In this document: positions 5,273 through 12,836 of the stretch, in pieces
How the letters are laid out: each line of letters starts with the position of its first letter
Numbering within the stretch: position 1 is the stretch's first letter
IMG/VR virus record: IMGVR_UViG_3300047481_001725
Coordinates: 1-21,231 of that record
Length of the DNA: 21,231 nt
From: a virus
Direction: 5' to 3' (one strand)
Program-made: the position numbers and the translations under genes
The notes under the pieces: generated by a model
Told to the model about the DNA's origin: nothing
The model's database searches: none
What the model saw: the letters and a program-made list of their open reading frames with translations, nothing else

Positions 5273-8119
5273 ATGGCATTAGTTAATTCCGGGTCAACCA
5301 ATCCGATTGTAACGGATCAAATAGTACAAGCTACACACGTTAAAAACCTACTAGATGCCTTAAATGGATCTGGCCAGTCTGACGTTATTATAACCGGCAG
5401 TTTAAACGGTACACCAGGTACCGCATCCTTTGTTGGTACAGCTTCTTGGGCGCTTAATGCAATACAAGCTACATCAGCATCTGTAGCTAATACAGCGTCG
5501 TATGTAACAAGTTCAAATGTATTTGGTCCTAATGGATCTAATTCAATATTATCAGCATCTTATGCGTTATCATCAAGTTATGCACTGAGCTCATCTTTTG
5601 CACAAACAGCTAGTTTTGTTATTAGTGCATCCTATGCACAAACAGCTAGCTTTGTTATATCCTCAAGCTACTCCCTAAGCTCATCTTTTGCTCAAACAGC
5701 TTCCTTTGTAGTATCAGCAAGCTTTGCAACTAGTGCATCAAGAGCACAAACAGCAAGTTTAGCGCTAACTGCATCGTTTGTAACAGCTTCTAATGTATTT
5801 GGTCCGCTTGGTGCAAGTTCAGTCAATAATGCACTTACTGCATCCTATGTTGATATAACATCATCACAAGCTCACGTAACTATATCCTACGCAGGATCAC
5901 AAATCACAGTGAGTGTTGATACCGGATCAGCTGGAACTGGTGCTGTTACATTAAGTGGTAATAATAATGAGTTTACATACATATCAAGTGCTACAACGAT
6001 CCAAGGAACTCCAAGTATGAGTTTCTCAGCAGGTACTGGTATAATTGCAACCGGATCTTTTAGAGGCAATCTAGCTGGTACAGCAAGTTGGGCTTCTAGT
6101 GCATCACAAGCGATTACTGCATCATACGTTAAGCAGGCCGAAACCGCGTCATATGTTCCAATAGTTGGACAAAATATAACTGTCAACTACACACCCACAG
6201 CCATTCAACTAACTGCATCGTTAGGCAATAGTAGCGGTGCAACAAATATACAACTAACTGGAAGTGATAATAATCAGATAGGCTTACTTTCTGGTAGTAC
6301 TCCGATAGGTACTGGATTGACAGTAAAATTTGCAACTTCATCATCAATAGCTGTTTCTGCTAGTTATGCTTTATCGAGTTCGTATGCAGTAAGTAGTTCT
6401 GTTGCAATATCAAGTTCATTTGCAACATCTGCTTCTTATGCCTTATCAGCAAGTTATGCACTGAGTTCATCCTTTGCACTTAAAGCAATTTCTGCTTCTT
6501 ATGCGGAAACTAGTTCACTATCAAATAGAGCATTAAGAGCTGATGACGCTGATCAGATAAAAATTAATGCTGCACCAGTTGTTGGTGGTGATAAATTTTT
6601 ATATTATGGTGATAATGCTACCGGCGATACAGATCTTTTTAGTGATAATGATTTAAGATATAATCCCGTTTTAAACACACTAACAGCACCCACTTTCAGT
6701 GGCACACTCACTGGTACTGCATCATACGCTATTAATGGAGGTGTAACTCAAATTATAGCAGGCACCAATGTTACAATATCCCCAGTTAATGGATTGGGTG
6801 CTGTGACAATAAATGCTACGGGTGGTCCTGGTGGTGGTGGTGGAGCAGATGATTTATCCGTTGTAGGTACAACAATACGATTAACCTCTGCAAGCAATCC
6901 AATAGGTAGTGCAATTACAGTACCATTTGCAACATCAGCTTCACACGCGGATACAGCTCTTTTAACAGCTTCTGTAAGTTCTAATACTATTACATTTACA
7001 AAAGGTAATAGTAATCAGTTTAGTTTAACAGTTGATACTGGATCTGGTGGTGGACCACCAACTACACCAGGTGGCGCCAACAAAACTATACAATTTAACG
7101 ATTCTACTACATTTAGCGGATCTAATAATTTTACATTCGATAAATCTACAAATCACGTAATTATAACTGGGTCGCTAATATCCTCAGGCAGTGTTAAATT
7201 CCCAGCACTTACAAACGTATCACAAGTAAATGCAGTTGTAATAGACACAGCAAGCGGTCAACTTTATTACTTACCAACTAGCTCCATCGGAGGAGGTGGT
7301 GGAGGTGGTGGAGATATCACTGGTGTAACTGCAGGTAATGGTATGTCTGGTGGAGGGGCTTCGGGAGATGTAACGCTTACGCTAGATACTGGTTCAACTC
7401 ACTTTACAACTGGTGTAGGTAAATTAGCTGGTGGATCTGATACTGAGATTCAGTTTAATAGTGGTTCAGTTGCTTTTAGTGGTTCAAGTAATTTTACTTT
7501 TGATTATATAAATAATAGAGCTAGATTAACTGGTTCATTGCTTGTTACAGGATCAACTACGTTGAGTGGTTCGTTTAATGTACACACTAATCAAAACAGC
7601 GATCAATCAATAAGTATAAGCAATATCAATAATGGATCTTCAGCATATACGATACTCACCATTAATGCAGGTAATGGTATCACAGGCTCTACGGCTGCAA
7701 TAGTGCCTTTACCTAAGGGTAGTACGGTTAATAACTACTTTGCCGGTGGCGTAAATTTTGCGGCATATCCAGGCGCGGTAGGTGATTCTGCTAGATCCAT
7801 AAAGCATATTAGTTCAATATTAAATACTGTTGGTCCAAGTAATTTTGAGTGGCATTATGCTACCACTTCCGTTCTTGGTGCATCAACTAAAAAGATGACC
7901 TTAGATGTACCATCAGGTGTATTATCTAACTCCGGAAGCATTGTAACATCAGGAAGCTTGACAATAGCAAGTGGATCAGCCAATACAGCAAACGACACTT
8001 CATTCTACTTTGGAAACAGTGGATCGAACGGAAGTTGGAGATTTAATCTTACAAACGGAACAATGTCTTTACAAGCGCATAATGGTTCTAGCTATATAAC
8101 TAAACAAGAATGGTCGTAA
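5273..8119 (+). CDS. Large repeat-rich tail fibre protein
   Basis: A 948-aa tail fibre or fibre-like structural protein. After a short N-terminal region (MALVNSGSTNPIVTDQIVQA), which likely docks to the tail, come two blocks of short degenerate repeats of the ASYALSSSFAQTASF type at about 48-175 and 355-415. Between and after them are beta-rich segments, including two copies of an IQFN...FSGSxNFTFD unit (about 605-635 and 725-752). Two Gly-rich hinges lie near residues 515-523 and 674-690, the latter followed by DITGVTAGNGMSGGG. The C-terminus (GSWRFNLTNGTMSLQAHNGS, then YITKQEWS) resembles phage fibre ends. Such Ala/Ser/Thr repeats are typical of trimeric phage fibres. It heads the fibre island and is followed 3 bases later by the next fibre gene. 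Confidence 0.85.
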   Translation: MALVNSGSTNPIVTDQIVQATHVKNLLDALNGSGQSDVIITGSLNGTPGTASFVGTASWALNAIQATSASVANTASYVTSSNVFGPNGSNSILSASYALSSSYALSSSFAQTASFVISASYAQTASFVISSSYSLSSSFAQTASFVVSASFATSASRAQTASLALTASFVTASNVFGPLGASSVNNALTASYVDITSSQAHVTISYAGSQITVSVDTGSAGTGAVTLSGNNNEFTYISSATTIQGTPSMSFSAGTGIIATGSFRGNLAGTASWASSASQAITASYVKQAETASYVPIVGQNITVNYTPTAIQLTASLGNSSGATNIQLTGSDNNQIGLLSGSTPIGTGLTVKFATSSSIAVSASYALSSSYAVSSSVAISSSFATSASYALSASYALSSSFALKAISASYAETSSLSNRALRADDADQIKINAAPVVGGDKFLYYGDNATGDTDLFSDNDLRYNPVLNTLTAPTFSGTLTGTASYAINGGVTQIIAGTNVTISPVNGLGAVTINATGGPGGGGGADDLSVVGTTIRLTSASNPIGSAITVPFATSASHADTALLTASVSSNTITFTKGNSNQFSLTVDTGSGGGPPTTPGGANKTIQFNDSTTFSGSNNFTFDKSTNHVIITGSLISSGSVKFPALTNVSQVNAVVIDTASGQLYYLPTSSIGGGGGGGGDITGVTAGNGMSGGGASGDVTLTLDTGSTHFTTGVGKLAGGSDTEIQFNSGSVAFSGSSNFTFDYINNRARLTGSLLVTGSTTLSGSFNVHTNQNSDQSISISNINNGSSAYTILTINAGNGITGSTAAIVPLPKGSTVNNYFAGGVNFAAYPGAVGDSARSIKHISSILNTVGPSNFEWHYATTSVLGASTKKMTLDVPSGVLSNSGSIVTSGSLTIASGSANTANDTSFYFGNSGSNGSWRFNLTNGTMSLQAHNGSSYITKQEWS
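5414..5790 (+). repeat. Tandem degenerate repeats, fibre block 1
   Basis: Near-repeated DNA units encode ASYALSSSFAQTASFVIS-type peptides. For example, CTCATCTTTTGCACAAACAG near 5590 recurs near 5682 with one change. The units are imperfect and vary in length, so this is a protein-coding repeat tract, not a satellite. Such tracts can change length by slippage or recombination. Confidence 0.7.
6331..6517 (+). repeat. Tandem degenerate repeats, fibre block 2
   Basis: A second tract inside the same gene encodes the same SASYALSSSYA-type units. It is separated from block 1 by about 540 bases of non-repetitive beta-rich coding sequence. Similarity to block 1 at DNA level offers a substrate for internal recombination. 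Confidence 0.65.
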
Positions 8120-8164
8120 TATATGGCAACTAAAATAGTCGGAAATTTAATATTATCACAATCT
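8117..8164 (+). repeat. 48-bp direct repeat, copy 1 (start of YadA-like fibre gene)
   Basis: A 48-base stretch covering the stop of the upstream gene, the 3-base gap and the first 14 codons of the next gene. It matches 9287-9334 with only two substitutions (at 8149 and 8159). The repeat encodes MATKIVGNLILS. Confidence 0.9.
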
Positions 8165-9289
8165 AGCGAAGAAACTTCACTATCTAATGTATTAACATAT
8201 AATAGTGAAACGGGTCTTGTAGCATATACCGCATCGTCAGTTTTTGGAGGTAGTGCAGCTGCAGTTGGTAGTCAATATGAAATACAGTATAATAGTGATG
8301 GGGCTGGGGCATTTGGTGCTGACGTTGGGTTAACTTACAATCCTACGGATGTATCTTTAATAGTTGGAAGTAGAGGTAATATTGTAGCCGGTGGAGAGAC
8401 AGTGTTTCTTGTTGGTGAAAATCTAACTAATAGAGGTGAAAGTTCTATACTCGCTGGTAATAATAGTATTACCGAACCAGACGCCATATACAGTATAGCT
8501 GTAGGTGATACAGTGACCGCTGGTGGATATGCAACCATTGCTACTGGTGTTAATACAACTGTATATGGATCTGGATCTGCTGCATTTGGAATCTCCAATG
8601 TTATAAATGGAAGTGCATCACTATCCACAGGCGAAAGCAATCAAGTGAATGGAAATGGATCAATTGTTGTAGGTAGTTCAAATGTAGTAGATGCATCTAA
8701 TTCGGCTGTATTTGGTTTTAATAATACGGCTGTTGACGGTTTTTCAAATTTAATTATTGGATCTGGCAGCACAACTACAGCAGCTTCGGCCTATTCGCTT
8801 GTTGTAGGTATTAATAATGGCATTACAAACTTTTCATCACTAACTGTTGGTCAAAATAATCAAAATTCTGGATCTAGTACTTTAGTTGTTGGTAATAATA
8901 ATAGAATGACAAATGCTACAGCAGTTGCAATAGGCAGTAACCACTTTTCAACACAAGCTAATAGCTATTTAATAGGTTTTTATTTAAGTGCATCATCACA
9001 GTTTCAAACATTTGTCGGCAAATACAATCTCGCCACAAATACTCCAGATGGAGCTCCACAAGGTTTATTATTTGGAGTGGGTGGTGGTGTCGATGTGTCT
9101 GGCAGAAAGACAGTATTTGCAATTACTGTGGATAATAACCAATCTGGTAGTATGCGCATACCACACAATCCAAGCGATCCAAATGGTGCTAATAATACAC
9201 TTACGACTGGATCTATGTATTATGATACTACTAATAATAGAATTAGAATATGGAATGGTACCGCTTGGAGAACCGTTACAACAACTTAA
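8123..9289 (+). CDS. Tail fibre with YadA-head-like beta-roll
   Basis: A 388-aa fibre. Residues 1-45 (MATKIVGNLILS to about YTASSVFGG) are a module shared with the next gene. Residues 52-75 carry an IQYN...FGADVGLTYNP unit related to those in the 948-aa fibre. Residues about 78-300 form some 14 repeats of about 14 residues with the pattern S-x-A/V-V-G-x-x-N (for example SIAVGDTVTAGG, GSAAFGISNVING, SAVFGFNNTAVDG, STLVVGNNNRMTN). This is the hallmark of the left-handed beta-roll head of trimeric YadA-like adhesins. The C-terminus (MYYDTTNNRIRIWNGTAW) is typical of phage receptor-binding fibres. It likely trimerises and contacts the host surface. It starts 3 bases after the previous stop. Confidence 0.85.
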   Translation: MATKIVGNLILSQSSEETSLSNVLTYNSETGLVAYTASSVFGGSAAAVGSQYEIQYNSDGAGAFGADVGLTYNPTDVSLIVGSRGNIVAGGETVFLVGENLTNRGESSILAGNNSITEPDAIYSIAVGDTVTAGGYATIATGVNTTVYGSGSAAFGISNVINGSASLSTGESNQVNGNGSIVVGSSNVVDASNSAVFGFNNTAVDGFSNLIIGSGSTTTAASAYSLVVGINNGITNFSSLTVGQNNQNSGSSTLVVGNNNRMTNATAVAIGSNHFSTQANSYLIGFYLSASSQFQTFVGKYNLATNTPDGAPQGLLFGVGGGVDVSGRKTVFAITVDNNQSGSMRIPHNPSDPNGANNTLTTGSMYYDTTNNRIRIWNGTAWRTVTTT

Positions 9290-9334
9290 TATATGGCAAC
9301 TAAAATAGTCGGAAATTTGATATTATCAGAATCT
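9287..9334 (+). repeat. 48-bp direct repeat, copy 2 (start of small fibre gene)
   Basis: Second copy of the repeat at 8117-8164, two substitutions. It spans the stop of the YadA-like fibre gene and the first codons of the following fibre gene, so recombination between copies would precisely remove or swap one fibre gene. Confidence 0.9.
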
Positions 9335-9781
9335 TTATCCGCAAGTGCCGGATCTGGACATACACTAACATATAATACAGGATCTGGTCAGGTATTTTAT
9401 ACTTCGTCAGCACAGTTTGATAGTGGAATTTATACACCAACTCCAACCAATGTTACAAATTCAGGGAATGTGAGTGCGCTATCTTCATTTTATTCAAGAG
9501 TAAATGATGTTGTTACGATGCTAATAACTCTACAAATAAGTTTAGCAGCTGGACAAACTCAAACTGATTTTAATTTAGATTTACCGATTCCATCTAATTT
9601 TGCAAGTGGGTTTAACGCAAGATGCGCAGGCATATATACTGGTTTATCAAGTGGTGTTTTAGCTAAAGTGGATGGTAATTCGGTCGCAGCTACAGATAAT
9701 TTATCTATTAATGCTGTAGCTTCGACTACGGGGGCTAGCTTGGGTACCGTATATCTATATGTTCAATATCAGATACTTTAG
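9293..9781 (+). CDS. Small tail fibre / fibre tip protein, chimeric
   Basis: A 162-aa protein whose N-terminus (MATKIVGNLILSES, then LTYNTGSGQVFYTSS) is the same module as the YadA-like fibre upstream. Its C-terminal about 115 residues (IYTPTPTNVTNSGNVSALSS; TQTDFNLDLPIPSNF; ending VYLYVQYQIL) are a compact beta-rich domain that is also found, diverged, at the end of the next gene. It is therefore a two-module fibre built from parts shared with its two neighbours. The likely role is a receptor-binding tip or an alternative fibre, inferred from context and composition. Confidence 0.8.
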   Translation: MATKIVGNLILSESLSASAGSGHTLTYNTGSGQVFYTSSAQFDSGIYTPTPTNVTNSGNVSALSSFYSRVNDVVTMLITLQISLAAGQTQTDFNLDLPIPSNFASGFNARCAGIYTGLSSGVLAKVDGNSVAATDNLSINAVASTTGASLGTVYLYVQYQIL

Positions 9782-9794
9782 TGAGGGTAGTTAG

Positions 9795-10508
9795 ATGGCA
9801 ATAAGCTACAAAGGACAAAATGTTGAATCAGCTGGTCAAAGTTATGACACTCTATACCAGACAGCATCACTTATTAGTAGTAGCTTAATTTTTACAACAC
9901 TAGGTGGAGCTACATCTAGTATAAATTTATCATCTCTTAGTGGATCTTTTACTGGTTCTATAGTAGGCACATCTTCCTACGCACTCACTTCTTCACATTC
10001 AACTACACTCGGTGCTTCGCTTGCAAATAATGGTAGTGGCCAACTAACCCTTCAAAATAGCAATAGCTCTACTATTAGTACCATTTCCAAACTGACAGCT
10101 AGCTTAGCATTAACAGCTTCCTATTTGACTAATAATGGCTATGGTGGTGCAACGATGCTTAGTGCATCTAACGTAACGGATGATGCTACGGTAGTAATTA
10201 GTCTGGATTGTATTTATAGCAGATCTGGCGATACTGTTGTTGTTACACAGCCTTTGGAGATCTCAATGGCTCCCGACTCTAGTAGCACAACCTTTAATTT
10301 AAGCTTACCAATACCTACAACATTCAGTAATACAAGACAGGCTTATGCTGTGTGTAATTCTAGCAATGAGGCTGAGCTTAGTACTTTTACTGCAACAAGC
10401 GATACAGTTACTAATAATATTGCAGTTAGCATTACCAGTGTTAATAATGGCGCTAGTTTCACATACTTTGTGATAATGGCACATTACCAAGTACTAACAG
10501 CATCATAA
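9795..10508 (+). CDS. Tail fibre protein with tip domain shared with the 9293 gene
   Basis: A 237-aa fibre. The start (MAISYKGQNVESAGQSYDTL) is unlike the two preceding genes. Residues about 58-115 contain two short stretches of the SSYALTSSHSTT / LTASLALTASY repeats that fill the 948-aa fibre. The C-terminal half (DATVVISLDCIYSRSGDTVV; STTFNLSLPIPTTF; ending YFVIMAHYQVLTAS) aligns by eye with the tip domain of the 9293 product. A good Shine-Dalgarno-like GAGGG sits about 8 bases before the ATG, unusual for this window. It is the last gene of the fibre island. An AT palindrome (ATAAAATATTTTAT, 10521-10534) follows. Confidence 0.8.
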   Translation: MAISYKGQNVESAGQSYDTLYQTASLISSSLIFTTLGGATSSINLSSLSGSFTGSIVGTSSYALTSSHSTTLGASLANNGSGQLTLQNSNSSTISTISKLTASLALTASYLTNNGYGGATMLSASNVTDDATVVISLDCIYSRSGDTVVVTQPLEISMAPDSSSTTFNLSLPIPTTFSNTRQAYAVCNSSNEAELSTFTATSDTVTNNIAVSITSVNNGASFTYFVIMAHYQVLTAS

Positions 10509-10548
10509 AATTAGTTTTAGATAAAATATTTTATTTGTAAGAGTCCCC

Positions 10549-10562
10549 ATATTTATAAGAAA
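10549..10562 (+). promoter_or_regulatory. ATTTATAAG-motif leader element
   Basis: CATATTTATAAGAA lies in the 62-base gap between the fibre island and the exported gene at 10571, ending 8 bases before its ATG. It shares CATATTTATAAG with the element at 749. It probably starts a new transcription unit that includes the holin-like gene. Confidence 0.45.
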
Positions 10563-10570
10563 ATCATACC

Positions 10571-11350
10571 ATGAAACCACTTAATGCCTTAAAAAGGTTG
10601 TTTGTGGTTTTGCTTTTCTTACAGGCTTCACTAGGTTTTGCACAAACAGCCTGCGATCCAAATTCTCAAAGTTTAGAGCACTTCCAAAACACCGTACCAC
10701 AATTTATCCAATTGTATTTAGGTGGCTACTGCATTTCTGATTCTATATCAGATACAACAATTTATATGCGTTTTTACCCTCAAGGTAGAAATGGCGTTAT
10801 CTATTGGGGATATTCCTCACCATTAGGATATCCACTAACTGTGACAAATTTGTCAATCTACAACTCTGATTGTATTATGATTTCACAAGGACAAGCAGTT
10901 TCTGGATTGGATAGTTCGTTATATTACGTTAGATTTGATATAAGAACTGTATATGTAGATAACTTCTGTCCTTACTTTTTATCATCAACTGCACTTGCTG
11001 TCGATTTTGGCTTAGTTAGAGCGGAACCTTTAAATGATGTTATTCAAGTTAGTTGGGTAACTTTATCTGAAGAAAATAGTCATTACTTCACTGTGGAATA
11101 CAGCTATGATTTACAGTACTGGAGACAAGCAGCAAGTGTTGATGCATCAGGAAACAGCTCTACCGATAAATTTTATTACACTCAGATAAAACCACCTTAT
11201 AGTGGTATTGTTTATATTAGAGTTGTAGAATATGATTATAACGGCAATACAACTATCAGCAGTACGATATACACTAATTACAACACACAAGCTATTTATA
11301 ATAAAGCTATGTATGATCTAGCTGGTAGATTAATTAGAATAGGTAACTAA
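10571..11350 (+). CDS. Exported protein with FnIII-like domain and short T9SS type-A-like tail
   Basis: A 259-aa protein with a signal peptide (hydrophobic residues 9-22, likely cleavage SLGFA|QTAC, Gln at +1). Residues about 26-145 are a Cys-containing domain I do not recognise. Residues about 155-235 (IQVSWVTLSEENSHYFTVEY; then YDLQYWRQAASVDASGNSST; VYIRVVEYDYNG) match the fibronectin-like segment that precedes type-A sorting domains in Bacteroidota secreted proteins. The end, AMYDLAGRLIRIGN (246-259), resembles the central YDLxGRxV motif of the Por-secretion (T9SS type A) C-terminal domain but stops there, without the usual final strands. The next gene begins 1 base after the stop and is holin-like. 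Role unknown; surface display or secretion from the infected host is the inference. Confidence 0.8.
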   Translation: MKPLNALKRLFVVLLFLQASLGFAQTACDPNSQSLEHFQNTVPQFIQLYLGGYCISDSISDTTIYMRFYPQGRNGVIYWGYSSPLGYPLTVTNLSIYNSDCIMISQGQAVSGLDSSLYYVRFDIRTVYVDNFCPYFLSSTALAVDFGLVRAEPLNDVIQVSWVTLSEENSHYFTVEYSYDLQYWRQAASVDASGNSSTDKFYYTQIKPPYSGIVYIRVVEYDYNGNTTISSTIYTNYNTQAIYNKAMYDLAGRLIRIGN

Positions 11351-11351
11351 T

Positions 11352-11642
11352 ATGAAGATCTGGAATATAGTCAAGCGAATTTTTTTGTATATTTTCGGAG
11401 CATTAGATACAAAGCCTGATAGTGCAAGCTTGCGTAAGGTTAGTGCTGTTTGGACGATGATATTAGTTACGATAGCCCATTATAAGTTTGCGAATACAAC
11501 AAATATAGATTCGATTATAGCAATCGACTATATATTTATTAGCGTTTTGTTAGGACTAGTTACAGCTGAAAATTTACTTTTCTTCTTTGGCGGAAAAAAT
11601 AAAGTAGAAAAATTAGAAAAAACTACAGAAATAGACGTTTAG
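11352..11642 (+). CDS. Putative holin-like membrane protein
   Basis: A 96-aa protein with two predicted membrane spans (about 31-48 and 56-80), a basic amphipathic N-terminus (MKIWNIVKRIFLYIFG) and a charged C-terminal tail (GGKNKVEKLEKTTE). Size, topology and the Ser-Leu-Arg-Lys stretch before the first span fit small holins or holin-like proteins of Bacteroidota phages. Holins are too diverse to assign from sequence alone. Its neighbour at 11691 is a membrane-anchored coiled-coil protein of the spanin type, which supports a lysis role, but no free endolysin gene lies next to them. An unrelated small membrane protein remains possible. Confidence 0.5.
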   Translation: MKIWNIVKRIFLYIFGALDTKPDSASLRKVSAVWTMILVTIAHYKFANTTNIDSIIAIDYIFISVLLGLVTAENLLFFFGGKNKVEKLEKTTEIDV

Positions 11643-11690
11643 CTGTTGACTTTCTGGTAAAAATTTTAGAAATTAAAAATAAAAACAATT

Positions 11691-11951
11691 ATGGTTTTAT
11701 TATTATCAATTGGAACAATTGCGCTCGCAGGAGCGGTAGTCTACTTGCTACTAGAAAGAAGTACACTGAAAGAGGATTTAGAATCCCAAAAACTGAAGTC
11801 TAAGGCTGCTATTGATTATGCGGAGTATTTAGCGAGAACTAACGAAGCATTAAAGCTTGAATTGGCTGAGAAGACTGCTGAGTTATTGCGACGTTGTGAA
11901 ATTGAAGCGGTTAAGCAAGTTACTAAACCCGGCCGTCCACGTAAAAAATAA
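11691..11951 (+). CDS. Membrane-anchored coiled-coil protein, spanin-like
   Basis: An 86-aa protein with one N-terminal membrane span (about 2-20), then a continuous charged helix (about 22-75, LLERSTLKEDLESQKLKS onwards) likely to form a coiled coil, and a basic tail TKPGRPRKK. This is the layout of inner-membrane spanin (Rz-like) proteins, which link the two membranes at lysis. The holin-like gene directly upstream supports this. No outer-membrane lipoprotein partner is seen nested in or after it. The basic GRPRKK tail is odd for a periplasmic end and resembles an AT-hook core, so a cytoplasmic DNA- or RNA-binding orientation cannot be excluded. Confidence 0.5.
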   Translation: MVLLLSIGTIALAGAVVYLLLERSTLKEDLESQKLKSKAAIDYAEYLARTNEALKLELAEKTAELLRRCEIEAVKQVTKPGRPRKK

Positions 11952-12373
11952 TGGTTATGTCAAACTACTCAAAACTAGTTGAGTCTAGATTTTTCGGTAA
12001 TATTAAAGCTGAATTTAAGATGGCTCAAACGGTTATGAATTTAGATATGCCATTTGATATTGATAGTGTTGGTTTAAGATTTGATCCGGAATACAATAAG
12101 TCGTTGTATGAGTTCTATTTGTATGATATGAATTGTGTTCAAGACTTAAAGCTGGCTTTAGATGACCCTAACATTGTTAACTATATACAATCAGATCATA
12201 TTGTGTTGTTGTACTCCAAGAAAAAGAAGTTAGTCGACGAATCGCTACTATACACACATTATATAAACGGCGATATACCCTTTTATAGGGCTAAGCATAG
12301 AATTGACGGTCAGTATGTACATACAGCTATAATCGATACAAGATTTATTATTCCTCCTTGCACTACAAATTAA
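11951..12373 (+). CDS. Protein of unknown function
   Basis: A 140-aa soluble protein that starts within the stop of the previous gene (TAATG overlap). A second in-frame ATG two codons on is an alternative start. The sequence has mixed alpha/beta character (FDIDSVGLRFDPEYNKSLYE; IVNYIQSDHIVLLYSKKKK; a C-terminal VHTAIIDTRFIIPPCTTN). No motif, signal or membrane segment is recognised. The overlap suggests translational coupling to the spanin-like gene, but this does not reveal the function. Confidence 0.75.
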   Translation: MVMSNYSKLVESRFFGNIKAEFKMAQTVMNLDMPFDIDSVGLRFDPEYNKSLYEFYLYDMNCVQDLKLALDDPNIVNYIQSDHIVLLYSKKKKLVDESLLYTHYINGDIPFYRAKHRIDGQYVHTAIIDTRFIIPPCTTN

Positions 12374-12387
12374 TGTTGTCTCGTGTT

Positions 12388-12402
12388 AAATTTATTAGTA
12401 TG
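12388..12402 (+). promoter_or_regulatory. ATTTATTAG-motif leader element
   Basis: AAATTTATTAGTATG shares ATTTATTAGTA with the elements at 114 and 5244. It lies in the only gap (12374-12431) between the unknown gene and the zinc-ribbon gene, 29 bases before the ATG at 12432. TTAGTA can pair with TACTAA at 12409-12414, giving a small hairpin. Confidence 0.4.
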
Positions 12403-12431
12403 TTTACCTACTAATTTATAATAACTCTCTT

Positions 12432-12836
12432 ATGGCTACATTAGATTGCCACTTATGTGGATCTCCGGTAAAAGTTGACCCACGCGCTGCACAAGTAACT
12501 TGTCATATGTGCGTGATTGAAACAATGTGGGGCGCTGCTCCTAAATCAGAAAAGAAACGAATTGGCTATCCAAAAGGATGGCGGTTTATGAAGGAATTTG
12601 TACATGCTGACGGTACTGTATATCAGAAAGGTATAGAACAGCCTGGACTTAAAGGATCTCTGGAACCAACTCAGATTATCGTAAAACCAAAGAAGACCGC
12701 TAAGCAGAAGGCAGAAGAAAAAGCCGAAGTAGCTGCAAAGATTGGTAAGTTGAAGAAGCAGTTAAAGGCTGAATCTCGCAAGACTCAACAAAAGAAAATA
12801 GAAACTCAAATCAAAAAACTACAAGTTAAGTTATGA
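12432..12836 (+). CDS. Zinc-ribbon protein with basic coiled-coil tail
   Basis: A 134-aa protein. The N-terminus has two CxxC knuckles (C6/C9 and C24/C27), a zinc ribbon. Next is a conserved-looking segment (YPKGWRFMKEFVHADGTVYQ, then KGIEQPGLKGSLEPT), and then a strongly basic Lys/Glu/Gln helix (about 86-134) likely to be a coiled coil. Such zinc-ribbon proteins in phages commonly bind nucleic acid or the transcription machinery; the gp55-like sigma gene is in the same operon. Its stop overlaps the next start by ATGA, so translation is coupled to the HD hydrolase. Exact role unknown. Confidence 0.8.
   Translation: MATLDCHLCGSPVKVDPRAAQVTCHMCVIETMWGAAPKSEKKRIGYPKGWRFMKEFVHADGTVYQKGIEQPGLKGSLEPTQIIVKPKKTAKQKAEEKAEVAAKIGKLKKQLKAESRKTQQKKIETQIKKLQVKL

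Noticed and set aside
4860-5301. Two minus-strand open frames (4860-5042 and 4972-5301).
   Set aside because: They lie across the tmRNA and its terminator, have no leader or neighbours on that strand, and their sequences are explained by the RNA gene.
5887-6186. Minus-strand open frames inside the fibre and baseplate genes (also 8335-8640, 13153-13353, 15550-15801, 16114-16533 and similar).
   Set aside because: They are opposite-strand shadows of repeat- or Ala/Ser/Thr-rich coding sequence, overlap well-supported genes completely, and show no recognisable protein features.
5414-6517. Repeats as a CRISPR-like array.
   Set aside because: The units are imperfect, of variable length, without regular spacers, and are in frame within a fibre gene.
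8988-9308. Plus-strand open frame of 106 codons overlapping the YadA-like fibre gene.
   Set aside because: It is out of frame within a clear fibre gene, has unusual composition (many Met, His and Ile) and no start context.
10521-10534. AT palindrome ATAAAATATTTTAT as a terminator or operator.
   Set aside because: It is pure A/T, has no loop or T-tract beyond background, and such palindromes are expected by chance in this composition.
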